Shown here piece by piece: positions 36,641-53,688 of a DNA stretch of 64,000 nucleotides. Positions within the stretch are counted from its first letter, which is position 1. Every line of letters begins with the position of its first letter. The position numbers and the translations under genes are program-made. The notes under the pieces are model-generated. The model saw nothing but the letters and a program-made list of their open reading frames with translations. It was not told the origin of the DNA and ran no database searches. Source of the stretch: Patagioenas fasciata (Eukaryota; Chordata; Aves; Columbiformes; Columbidae); contig NC_092522.1 in NCBI RefSeq assembly GCF_037038585.1, positions 124,788,661 to 124,852,660 on the forward strand, written 5' to 3'.

Positions 36641-37194
36641 GCCCCAGTCGGTGGGTGCTGGCTCCACACCATCCTGCCACGACCCCATTGGTGACAACCC
36701 CGGGGCAGGAGGGGGTGACAACAGCAGGGGTGACACCCCAGCCCCCCATTCCCCCCCGTGCCACCCCCAGCCCCACAGCCGCCAAACCAGCCCCCCCGAT
36801 GGCCAGCGGCCCCGTCAGCACATCCCGCCCGGCCCTCCCGCCTCCGCTCCTCGTTTATTTATTAATCCTCCTGCTCCCAGCTCTGGAATCCCACCCCGCC
36901 CTCGCCCCCGCCCGCAAAGAAAATCTGTGGCGGGTTTCGGGGGAAAACCCTGCTCTTGCACATTTTTCGGAGGCCGGTCCGCAAACACTGGCACAGCCGC
37001 GGCCCGACGTTCCGCTCCCGGCCAGATGTGCTCCGGCTTTCCGCACACGCAGGAGTTTGGGAGGGGACCAGGGGTCGGGGTGGGGGTGACAGCACGGTCA
37101 GGGCGGACTCGTGGGGAAACTGAGGCACGGAGCAGTGGAGGGCACGGTTTGGGCAGCACCCACAGCCCAGCCCTGTGCCCATGGTGCGCTCCCT

Positions 37195-39015
37195 TTTACT
37201 GGGTCCCCATGTCCCCCTCAGAGCACCAGGCAGGTTTGCAGGGTCCCCATGTCCCCCCAGCATTGGTCAGGTTTGCAGGGTCCCCATGTCCCCCCCCAGC
37301 ACTGGTTGGGTTTGCAGGGTCCCCATGTGTCCCCCCAGCACTGGTCGGGTTTGCAGGGTCCTCATGTGTCCCCCCAGCACTGGTCGGGTTTGCAGGATCC
37401 CCATGTGTCCCCCCCCAGCATTGGTCAGGTTTGCAGGGTCCCCATGTCCCCCAAAAGCACCAGGGAGTTTTGCAGGGTCCCCATGTGTCCCCCCAGCACC
37501 AGGGAGGTTTGTGGGGTCCCCTTTTCTCTCCCCACCCCCAAAGCACCAGGCAGGTTTGCAAGGTCCCCATGGGTCCCTGCAGCACAAGGGAGGTTTTGGG
37601 GGTCTCCTTTCTCCCCCCCAACAAAGCACCAGACAGGTTTGCAAGGTCTCCATGTCGCCCCCCCCCACCAAGCACTGGTCAGGTTTGCAGGGTCCCCATG
37701 TCCCCCCTCAAAGCATCAAACAGGTTTGCAGGGTCTCCATGTCCCGCCAAAGCACCAGGCATGTTAGCAGGGTCCCCATGTCCCCCCACCAGCACGTTTC
37801 CATCCCGTCCCTTGTCACCAGCTCCCTCCCGTCCCCAGAGCCCCAGCAGTCCCACCCAGCCCTGCCCTGTGCCCGGTCACCTGTCCCCACCAGTGTCCCG
37901 AGTTGCAGGGTCTCTGCTCCCCAGCTCTGTCCCCCCCACCCAGTGCTGGCGGCTCCAACCAGGGCCGGGCGCCTTGGCCCGTGTTACCAACCAGCCCGGG
38001 GCTGTTTCTGCGCCGAAAACAGGAAAAGCCTTTGCCAACAGCAATAAACCACCCGGCCGGCTGGATCCTGCGCCCCGGGCAGGGCACGGGGCTCCCCAGG
38101 CCCAGCCCTGCACCCTTTACTGCGTCCCCATGTCCCTCCGCACCGGGGAGGTTTGCAGTGTCCCCATGTGTCCCCCCAGTACCAAGCAGGTTTGCAGGTT
38201 CTCCATGTCCCCGCAAAGCACCAGGCAGGTTTGCAGGGTCCCCATGTCCCCCCAAAGCACCGGGCAGGTTTGCAGGATCCCCATGTGTCCCCAAAGCATC
38301 AGGCAGGTTTGCAGGGTCTCCATGTCCCACGAAAGCACTGGGCAGGTTTGCAGGGTCCCCATGTCCCCCCAAAGCACCAGGCAGGTTTGCAGGGTCCCCA
38401 TGTCCCCCCAGCACTGGGGAGGTTTGCAGGGTCCCCATGTTCCCCCAAAGCACCAGGCAGGTTTGCAAGGTCCCCATGTCCTCCTCAGCACTGATTGGGT
38501 TTGCAGGGTCCCCATGTCCCCCCAGCACTGGGGAGGTTTGCAGGGTCCCCATGTGTCCCCAGCACCAGGCAGGTTTGCAGGATTTCCATGTCCCCCCAAA
38601 GCACCAGGCAGATTTGCAAGGTCCCCATGTCCCCTCAGCACTGGTCTGGTTTGCAGGGTCCCCATGTCCCCCCAAAGCACCAGGTAGGTTTGCACGGTCC
38701 CCATGTGTCCCCAAAGCACCAGGCAGGTTTGCAGTGTCTCCATGTCCCCTGAAAGCACCAGGCAGGTTTGCAGGGTCCCCATGTCCCCCCAAAGCACTGA
38801 GCAGGTTTGCAGGGTCCCCATGTGTCCCCGAAAGCACCAGGCAGGTTTGCAGGGTACTCATGTCCCCCCAAAGCACCAGGCAGGTTTGCAAGGTCCCCAT
38901 GTCCCCCTCAGCACTGATTGGGTTTGCAAGGTCCCCATGTGTCCCCGAAGCACCAGGCAGGTTTGCAGGGTCCCCACATCCCCCTAAAGCACCAGAGGTT
39001 TGCAGGGTCTCTATG
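37195..39015 (+). repeat. 39-bp minisatellite array, intergenic, with a unique interruption
   Basis: Units like GGTTTGCAGGGTCCCCATGT plus CCCCCCAAAGCACCAGGCA, about 39 bp, in a long array. About 340 bp of unrelated sequence (37790-38130) splits it. The 39-bp period keeps frames open and creates spurious ORFs of more than 800 codons. Confidence 0.92.
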
Positions 39016-39432
39016 TCCCTGCCAGCAGATGGAGGGGACAGCAGGGCTGTTGTCCCCAGCACCACGATGCTTTTGGCACCTGGGACCTATGGCCACCCCC
39101 TCTGTCCCGGTGGGTCCCCCCACAACCCGGGTTTGGGGACCCTGGGTTTGGCTGACGTGGCAATGGGTCCCATTCCCTTCTGCCCCTGCGCTCGGTCTGG
39201 CCGAGCAGCTCGGTTGGGGAAACTGAGGCACGGAGCAGAGCAGCAAGCACCTTCCCACCCGTGGGGGGGTCCCAGCTGCACCCCCTCCCATCGCTTACAC
39301 AGATCTATAGGCACCCTGTGTGCCTATACATGCATGCATGTGCACATACATCCTCATGCACACACAGTCATGCACCCCGGTGTTCCCCCCCCACAGTGTC
39401 CCCAAGGCAGGAGCCACCTGTCCCCAAACAGT

Positions 39433-39438
39433 TTTATT
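39433..39438 (-). terminator. SCARA3 polyadenylation signal
   Basis: AATAAA on the minus strand lies about 290 bp past the SCARA3 stop codon (39730-39732). The 3' UTR would therefore be about 39415-39729. It ends about 400 bp from the edge of the 39-bp minisatellite array. Confidence 0.65.
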
Positions 39439-39729
39439 GTGCCAGGAGTACACTGGGGACACAGCGTGTGGTTTGGCGGGGATAGTGAGGACCAGAGCGG
39501 GGACAATGGCACAAACCAGCTGCACCCATCCCACGGGGACCCCCCAGCGCCGAGCCCGGAGCCGGCAGCACCCTGGGAGCAGGGACCAGCCCCGTCCCTC
39601 GCACTGGGGACACTGGGACCCCCCACCCCCCTGTTCTGCGAGGCTCAGCCTCACACCCCCATGGGGGACGCTCTGGGGTGGCAATGGGGACCCCCCCGTC
39701 CCCGCCACCCTGGCCAGCATCAGGCTGGG

Positions 39730-46841
<7,112 letters not shown>

Positions 46842-47330
46842 AGCCCCACGCTGGGGGGGCGGTGGGTCCGGTCCTGTGCCCCCCAGGCCTCACGGTCCCG
46901 CTTCCCACATCCGCCCCGGCCAGCGTCAGCGAGCGGCCAGCATGGCCGGGGCTGCTGCTCCCCCCCAAAACCGGCCCCCCGCTCCCAAAACCGCCCGGGA
47001 GCCGTTCAGCAGCCACCCCGCCGGTAGAACATCCCCTGGGCACCCGTGGGCTCTGCCCACGCGGGACGGGGACGGCGGAGCCACCGGGACGCACAATGGA
47101 GGAAACGGCTCCGGCGCCCGCCCGGAGTCCCTGAGCACTAATGGCAAACAAATGTGCGACCGACGCTGAGCTGGACCCTGCCGGGCGGTGCTGAGCTGAG
47201 CTGGCCTCGGTCAGCAGCATGTGGGGGGCTCTGGGGTCTGTGGAAGTGGGGCTGGTTTGGGCGTCCGGCGCTAAGGGCAGAGTGGTTCAGGAATCTGGCT
47301 TGGGGACGTGAGGGGCTGGGGTCAGAATGG
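46842..47330 (-). promoter_or_regulatory. Probable SCARA3 5' UTR and promoter, CpG-rich
   Basis: A GC- and CpG-rich stretch lies directly upstream of the inferred SCARA3 first coding exon, before the minisatellite at 47340. No TATA box is obvious. The assignment rests on position and composition only. Confidence 0.45.
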
Positions 47331-47344
47331 GGGTTTGGGCACAT

Positions 47345-48180
47345 CCCTGGGGCAGGGATGTGGGGAGATGGGCTGGGGTCTGGGGTATGGCCCCTGGATG
47401 TGGGGAGGAATGTGGGGAGATGGGCTGGGGTCTGGGGTATGGCCCATGGATGTGGGGCAGCGATGTGGGGAGATGGGCTGGGGTCTGGGGTATGGCCCCT
47501 GGATGTGGGGAGGAATGTGGGGAGATGGGCTGGGGTCTGGGGTATGGCCCCTGGATGTGGGGCAGGGATATGGGGAGATGGGCTGGGGTCTGGGGTATGG
47601 CTCCTGGATGTGGGGCAGGGATATGGGGAGATGGGTTGGGGTCCAGGGTATGGCTCCTGGATGTGGGGCAGGGATGTGGGGAGATGGGTTGGGGTCCAGG
47701 GTCTGGCCCCTGGATGTGGGTTGGGGATGTGGGAGACAGGGCTGGGGTCCTTGGAATGGCCCTTAATGTGGGGCAGCGATATGGGATGTGGGGCTGGGAT
47801 CCTTGGTATGGCCCCTGGATGTGGGATATGGGGCTGGGATCCTGCTTATGGCCCATGGATATGGGGCTGGGATCCTGTTTATGGCCCATGGATGTGGGGC
47901 AGGGATGTGGGGAGTTGGGGTGTAGGATCTGGGGTACAGCCCCTGGATCTGGGTCAAGGACCTGGGAGATGGGCCTGGGGTCCTGGCACAGCCCCTGCAC
48001 GTGGGGCAGGGACGTGGGGATTTTGTATGATGGGTCTGGGGTCCTGGATATGACCCCTGGATCTGGGTCCTGGATCTGGGATCCATGGTCTGGCCCCTAG
48101 ATCTGGATCAGGAATATGGGGGTTTGGGGAGATGGGCTGGGGTCTGGCCCCTGGGTCGGGGATATGGGGTTAGGGGTCTG
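47345..48180 (+). repeat. About 54-bp GT-rich minisatellite upstream of SCARA3
   Basis: Units containing GGGGAGATGGGCTGGGGTCT and GGTATGGCCCCTGGATGTGG repeat with growing divergence towards the right. The plus strand is G-rich. Confidence 0.88.
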
Positions 48181-48349
48181 GGGTCCTGGGTCTGTGTTTG
48201 GGGGTGGGGGGTCCTGGCTGGAACCCTGGCTGCTGTGGTTTGGTGCAGTGGTCCCAGTCCTGAGACACAGGACTGGGGTCCCATGGGGCTCAGGGATGTT
48301 TGGGGGCTCCTTGCTGAGCCCCTCTCCCCATCCCATGTTTTTGGGTCCC

Positions 48350-49085
48350 CTCACTGGAAAGCTCATCCAGTGCAATCCCCCCATGGAGCAGGAACACCCA
48401 GCTGAGGTTCCACAGGAAGGGGTCCAGGCGGGTTTGAATGTCTGCAGAGAAGGAGACTCCACAACCTCCCTGGGCAGCCTGGGCCAGGCTCTGACACCCT
48501 CACCCCCAACAAGTTGCTTCTCCTCTTTCAGTGGAACCTCCTGTGTTCCAGTTTGCACCCATTGCCCCTTGTCCTGTCACTGGTTGTCACCCAGAAGAGC
48601 CTGGCTCCATCCTCCTGACACTGCCCCTTTCCATATTGATCCCCAGGAATGAGTCCCCCCTCAGTCTCCTCTTCTCCAGCTCCAGAGCCCCAGCTCCCTC
48701 AGCCTTTCCTCACACGGGAGATGCTCCACTCCCTCCAGCATCTTGGTGGCTGCGCTGGACTCTCTGCAGCAGTTCCCTGTCCTTCTGGAACTGAGGGGCC
48801 ACAACTGGACACAAGATTCCAGGTGTGGTCTCCCCAGGGCAGAGCAGAGGGGCAGGAGAACCTCTCTGACCTACTGACCACCCCCTTCTAACCCACCCCA
48901 GGTACCATTGGCCTTCCTGGCCACAAGGGCCCAGTGCTGGCTCATGCTCACCCTGCTGTCCCCAGGACCCCCAGCTCCCTTTCCCCTACACTGCTCTCTA
49001 ATAGGTCATTCCCCAACTTACACTGGAACCTGGGGTTGTTCCTGCCCGGATCCAAGACTCTACACTTGCCCTTGTTACATTTCAT
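48350..49085 (-). mobile_element. CR1 LINE, about 730 bp 3' part
   Basis: A first-subfamily copy whose tail is replaced by other sequence at 48350. It lies upstream of SCARA3. Confidence 0.92.
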
Positions 49086-49237
49086 ACCTGTTGTCAAGGG
49101 CAACTCATCATTTTGGGGTGCCCGGGTGAGCCCCCAGCTCCCACCTTTCTGCTCCTCTGGCTTCAACCAGCTCATGGACCAGAGCTCAGGTTCCCTGGGG
49201 TCTGCGCACTCACAGGGCTTGTGGTCACCCTCCATCA

Positions 49238-49395
49238 CTTGGTTTAATTGTTGAACTCGAGCTTAAGGGTCTTTTCCAACCTAAATGATTCCATGATTTC
49301 TACAGTTTTAAGTAGCACAATGACTACAACCTGAGAACCATCAGGAGAGATCTTTTGAGGTCCCTTCCAATCCCTAACACTCTGTGATTCTGCGC
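49238..49395 (+). mobile_element. Two CR1 LINE 3' tails
   Basis: Tails end near 49300 (TCTTTTCCAACCTAAATGAT) and near 49391 (CCTTCCAATCCCTAACACTC). Confidence 0.7.
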
Positions 49396-49399
49396 GAGA

Positions 49400-50150
49400 T
49401 GGAGAAGGACATGGACCCACCGCCCTTTGAAGACCACGAGGAGCACCAGGACACCACCTGGGGTCACTAAGGGGGGGTGTGGGACTTGGGTGTTGGACAC
49501 GGTGGCTCCTCTTTCCTCTCCCACCGCTCCCAGAGGCTCCTGAGCCTCAGGTCCCCATGTGGTGGGGGAATCCCTGTGGTCAGAGGAGCAGGAGGAGCAG
49601 AAATGGCCTTGATGGGGAGCAGAAATGGCCTTGATGGGGAGCAGAAATGGCCTTGACGCTCTGCCAGCCGCAAGATAACAAAAGCATCCATCCCTCTGTT
49701 ATCAACGCCGTTCACAGCCCAAACCCGAAACTTAACTCTATCCCACCCAAACCCGGTACAGAAAGGAGGAGGAAAAACAAAACTTGTGGCTCCAGATAAA
49801 AAATGGTTTAATAAACGAGAAGTAGAAAAAGAGGGAAAGAAAATAAAGAAACTAAAGCAAGGCCGTTGCTCACCATCTCGCACAGTCCCGAGGAAAAGCT
49901 GGTCCAGCTGGCCCAGGCCTGGCGATGGAGGCACCATCCCAGTGCTCCCAGCACCCCTGGGGGCACAGCTGGAGAGCCCAGCACCGTGCTGGACGCTCTG
50001 AAGAAAACCAACGCCGTCCCAGTCAAAACCAGTATACCCAGCGAGCCTTCCCTCCCTGCACTTGAACACCATAGCAAGAGCTTCTGCATTGCTTAGTCCT
50101 ACCTAAAAGCTTCCCAGTCCTGCCTAAAAACACCCAGACTGGCTCAAAAG
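49400..50150. other. Intergenic DNA upstream of the pol-like frame's 3' end
   Basis: Contains the 21-bp repeat and otherwise unrecognised sequence. No LTR was recognised here. Confidence 0.5.
49578..49660 (+). repeat. 21-bp tandem repeat, three to four copies
   Basis: CAGAAATGGCCTTGATGGGGAG-like units (shown here without the last bases: AGAAATGGCCTTGATGGGGA) repeat head to tail. Confidence 0.8.
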
Positions 50151-50643
50151 CCCCAAAGCAATTTAACATCTTCACCAATGACACAGTGGGATGGAGAGCA
50201 CCCGCAGCAAGTTCACAGGTGCCACCAAGGTGAGTGGTGCAGGGGACACACCTGAGGGACAGGATCCACCCAGAGGGACCTGGACAATCTGCAGCAGTGG
50301 GGCCATGTGGACATCATGAGGTTCAACAAGGCCAAGTGCAAGGTCCTGCACCTGGGTCGGGGCAACCCCGGTATCGGTCCAGGCTGGGGGTGCAGGGATG
50401 GGGAGCAGCCCCAGGAGAAGGGCTTGGGGTGATGGGTGAGACACTGGCCATGAGCCACCAATGATACTGGCTTCAAACTAAAAACTATAGGATAACGGTT
50501 TAAAACTAAAAGAAGGAAGATTCAGAAAGGCGTTTAGATGAGGTTCTTAGGGACAGCGGTTAGTGGTAGAGTTGGTTAGGTTATGGTTGGACTCGATGAT
50601 CCTGAGGGTCTCTTCCAGCTGAAATGATTCTGTGATTCTATGA
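50150..50643 (+). mobile_element. CR1 LINE, older diverged copy
   Basis: It has the CR1 ORF2-end block (CACAGTGGGATGGAGAGCAC, AAGGTCCTGCACCTGGGTCG) and a tail ending TGATTCTGTGATTCTATGAT. Confidence 0.8.
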
Positions 50644-50860
50644 TGCAGAAATTGTTTGTGCTGAGGGCGGTGAGAGCCTGGCCCAGGTTGGGCAGAGAGG
50701 TGGTGGATGAACCATCCCTGGAGACATCCCAGGCCAGGCTGGACGGGGCTCTGAGCAACCTGAGCTGCTGAAGATGTCCCTGCTCATGGCAGGGGTGGCA
50801 CTGGGGGGGCTTCAATGGTCCCTTCCCACCCAAACTGTTCAATGACTCCATGATCCCCCT
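50644..50860 (+). mobile_element. CR1 LINE, third type, abutting the pol-like frame
   Basis: It reads GAGAGCCTGGCCCAGGTTGG and ends CCAAACTGTTCAATGACTCC at about 50855. It overlaps the last few codons of the pol-like frame on the other strand, so that end is element-derived. Confidence 0.85.
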
Positions 50861-53688
50861 CTGGGCAGTCCCCCCTGCAATGCGGCTTCCAGCTGGCCCC
50901 TGTAGCCGGTCCCATCCTTCTTCAGCCTCCTGAACAAGGCGAGGATGTTGCCATCGGCAACCCTCTCACGTTCCCACCACATCTCCACCGGGAACCCGCA
51001 GGTGATCTGGTACGGTCCCGTCTCCTCCACCCGCACCCGCGTGGCCCTGGCGGCCGCCAGGAGCAGGGGCAGCATCCCAACCCACTCCGCACCAGCCGCC
51101 TGCGCCAGCCGCTGCAGGACCACGGCGCCCGGTCCCGGCTTCCCGGCCTCCATCACCTCCCACGCCGGCCACATGTTGTGTTCCGGCATCACCTTCAGCA
51201 CGGCGTCCCGCAGGAAACGCGGCACCCGCGGCAAGCGGACGGTACCGGGCGTCCCGTACCGTGCCCAGACCTCCCGGCTCAGCACCTCGACCACTGTGGC
51301 CGCCGTCTTCTCCCGCAGCGGGAAGGCTTCCAGCCACCCCGAAAACTCATCCTCCAGCACCAGGAGGGCGCGCAGCCCCCCGGTGCCCTCGGGGAGCCCG
51401 CTCACGCAGTCCAGGCGAAGCTGCGACCACGGCCCCTCTGCCCGCTGCGGGGGCACCCTGCCCGCGGCACACCGCAGGCAGCCCTGCACCCACAGGCTCA
51501 CCTGCTGGCTGTCACCCTGCCAGCACGCCACCCGCTGCACCCTCGCCAGGGTCCCCTGCACCCCCTCGTGCCAGCGCCCGTGGCACTGGGCGATGATCTC
51601 TTGCTTCTCGTGCTTGGAGGGCTCCCAGACCCAGCGCGTGCCCGCGGCCCCGCCGGCCATGGCCCCGGCCCTCCTGCCTGCTTTGCGGCACCACTCCCTG
51701 CCCCCCGCGTCCTCGCTCCTGTCCCCTCCCACACACCTGATGTGCAGCCTCCCCGCTTCGGCGCAGACCCACTGGCAGATGCTCGGCCACAAACCATCCC
51801 CGGAGCTGGGCCACAGCTCCCAATTTCTTACACGGCTTCGTAGCGATTTCACCAAGGCCCAGTGGCTGGTGTACACGTAGAGCGGTGCCGGGGACCGGTG
51901 ACGGCGCATGAGCTCCCTGAGAGCCAGCAGCTCCGCGCTCAGAGCCGAGCAGCCCTCGGCCACCCCCAGCAGCCACCGCTCCTCCAGGCTGACGGCGGCA
52001 AAGCCCATGGAGGAAACCTCCTTGGTGGCCACGAACCACACGTTGGCCGGGGGGACGTGGGCGAGCAGCAGCTGCAGCGGGGGAGCAGTGGGGACCAGGC
52101 CCCTCTCAGCTTGGGGTCCCCTTGCCGTCAGCCCCCTGTTGACCAGGCGCAGAGTCCACCGTGCCGGCTCCAGGTTTGTCGCGCCGGACCCTGACCCTTC
52201 ACCCCACAGGAGACATTCCCACGGGGAATGGGGCATCTGGATGCAGATGGGGGCCGACGCCGTGAGGGTCTTGAATGCCTGCACGGCCCAGACCGCCGCC
52301 AGGGACCCCTTCTCCGGCTCCAGGCAGGACACCTCGCGCTGCTTCAGCATGCGGGAGTGATGTCCCACCGGGACCAGCCGCTCTCCTTCGTCCTCCTGCA
52401 GCAAAGTGGCCGCCACCGTCTCTTTGTTGATCGTCAACCTGATGACGAAGGGCTGGGATTTATCGGGGAAGCGCAGGGTGGGCGCAGCCTGGATGGTGCG
52501 TTTGAGGCGGCTCAGCGCCTGCTCCTGCTCCACTCCCCACTCCCACGGGACATCCTGCAGGGTGAGGCGCTGGAGCGGCCGGGCCAGCTCCCAGTAATCG
52601 GGGATGTGATCCTGCAGGTTGGCAAACTGGCCGAGCAGCGAGCGCAGTTTGTGGATATCGCACGGGGAGGGTGCTTTTTGGATGGCGTCCACCCTGCTGG
52701 GGAGGATCCCTCGCCCCTTGGGCCCGATCGTCATCCCCAGGTAGACCACATCGGGCCGCACAAGCTGCGCCTTCTCATACTTGGCTTTAAAGCCTGTTTT
52801 TTGGATCAGCTTCAGGACTTTCCTCGTTCGGGCTTCGGTTTCCCCCTTGTTTCTCCCGGCGATGAGGATGTCATCGACGAAGGATAAAACCCAAGCTCTA
52901 TCTTCTTGGTCCAGCTGGGACAACATCTCGTCCACGCGCCGGTGCACGATGGAGGGGGTGCTGTGGAAGCCCTGGGGCAGGCGGGTGAACAGGTACTGCT
53001 GGCCCCGGAAGGTGAAGGCAAACCTGGCTCTGGAACCGGCCGCCAAGGGGATGGCGAAGGCGGCGTTGGAGAGATCCAGCACCGAGAAACACTTGCTCTG
53101 CGGGCTGAGCGTGGTGACCAGCTTGGTCCTCTCCAGGGCCACCCGCGGTACCACCACCGGGGTGGCCCTGTTGATGGCTTTGCAATCCAGCGTCAGGCGC
53201 CACGTCTTCCCGTCGCTCTTTTTGCTGAGCTTGAAGGGGCTGTTGGAGGGAGAGATGCCTCGTACCACCACGCTACCCCGCTCCAGCTTCCACAGCATCC
53301 TCGCTGCCACCTCCTCCATCTCTGCTGACAGCCGGGGCTGCGGTTTGAAGGGCACCGGCGTCCCGTTCACCTCCACCTCGCCGGCCACCCGCCCGCAGTC
53401 CGTCTCATCCCGCGCCCACACGCCCGCGAATTCTTCCTTCCATGGCTCTTCCATCCTGGCGTCTGCCAACATCGTAAGGTGCACTGGGGGCCCATCACCA
53501 GGTTCCTCCCACATCTGCTTCTTCCCAAACGGCAACCGCAGGGTCCTGCTCGGCCACCGGCCTTTACCGGGGTTTCGGAACTGCCAGAACTCTCCCAACT
53601 CCTCCTCCGGGTCCCCAAACAGGGTCTCCCGGAGGATGTTGTACACCAACCAATTCTGCTGGTTCTTCCTGCTCCAGGCATAGGCCAT
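50839..53688 (-). CDS. Long intact retroviral pol-like frame (NYNRIN-like candidate domesticated gene)
   Basis: One open frame of 949 codons, far longer than chance allows even in GC-rich DNA. By pattern it is a retroviral pol of class I (gamma/epsilon-like) type. The N-terminal ~90 residues are not recognised. Reverse transcriptase follows over about residues 95-350 (WRLTLDCKAINR, LPQGFHSTPS, core SFVDDILIAG near residue 269). Next come a connection region, an RNase H-like region from about 550, and an integrase-like region from about 690 to 905 with a zinc-binding-type N-terminus. The last codons run into the edge of a CR1 copy. No LTR, gag, protease or env was recognised nearby. It looks whole as one frame (no breaks seen), although the later domains look diverged from working enzymes in general outline. 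Many bird genomes carry genes labelled NYNRIN-like with this architecture. It lies head-to-head with CLU across a GC-rich gap. Whether it is a conserved host gene or a young fossil cannot be settled here. Confidence 0.8.
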   Translation of the reverse strand: MAYAWSRKNQQNWLVYNILRETLFGDPEEELGEFWQFRNPGKGRWPSRTLRLPFGKKQMWEEPGDGPPVHLTMLADARMEEPWKEEFAGVWARDETDCGRVAGEVEVNGTPVPFKPQPRLSAEMEEVAARMLWKLERGSVVVRGISPSNSPFKLSKKSDGKTWRLTLDCKAINRATPVVVPRVALERTKLVTTLSPQSKCFSVLDLSNAAFAIPLAAGSRARFAFTFRGQQYLFTRLPQGFHSTPSIVHRRVDEMLSQLDQEDRAWVLSFVDDILIAGRNKGETEARTRKVLKLIQKTGFKAKYEKAQLVRPDVVYLGMTIGPKGRGILPSRVDAIQKAPSPCDIHKLRSLLGQFANLQDHIPDYWELARPLQRLTLQDVPWEWGVEQEQALSRLKRTIQAAPTLRFPDKSQPFVIRLTINKETVAATLLQEDEGERLVPVGHHSRMLKQREVSCLEPEKGSLAAVWAVQAFKTLTASAPICIQMPHSPWECLLWGEGSGSGATNLEPARWTLRLVNRGLTARGPQAERGLVPTAPPLQLLLAHVPPANVWFVATKEVSSMGFAAVSLEERWLLGVAEGCSALSAELLALRELMRRHRSPAPLYVYTSHWALVKSLRSRVRNWELWPSSGDGLWPSICQWVCAEAGRLHIRCVGGDRSEDAGGREWCRKAGRRAGAMAGGAAGTRWVWEPSKHEKQEIIAQCHGRWHEGVQGTLARVQRVACWQGDSQQVSLWVQGCLRCAAGRVPPQRAEGPWSQLRLDCVSGLPEGTGGLRALLVLEDEFSGWLEAFPLREKTAATVVEVLSREVWARYGTPGTVRLPRVPRFLRDAVLKVMPEHNMWPAWEVMEAGKPGPGAVVLQRLAQAAGAEWVGMLPLLLAAARATRVRVEETGPYQITCGFPVEMWWERERVADGNILALFRRLKKDGTGYRGQLEAALQGGLPRGGSWSH

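Noticed and set aside
35880-38687. 935-codon plus-strand frame
   Set aside because: It runs through two minisatellites whose repeat structure keeps frames open. The product is repeat-driven and resembles no protein; no splice or start context supports it.
49395-49470. Short open stretch reading EMEKDMDPPPFEDHEEHQ
   Set aside because: It lies just after a CR1 tail, is only about 25 codons long, has no splice context and no family I recognise.
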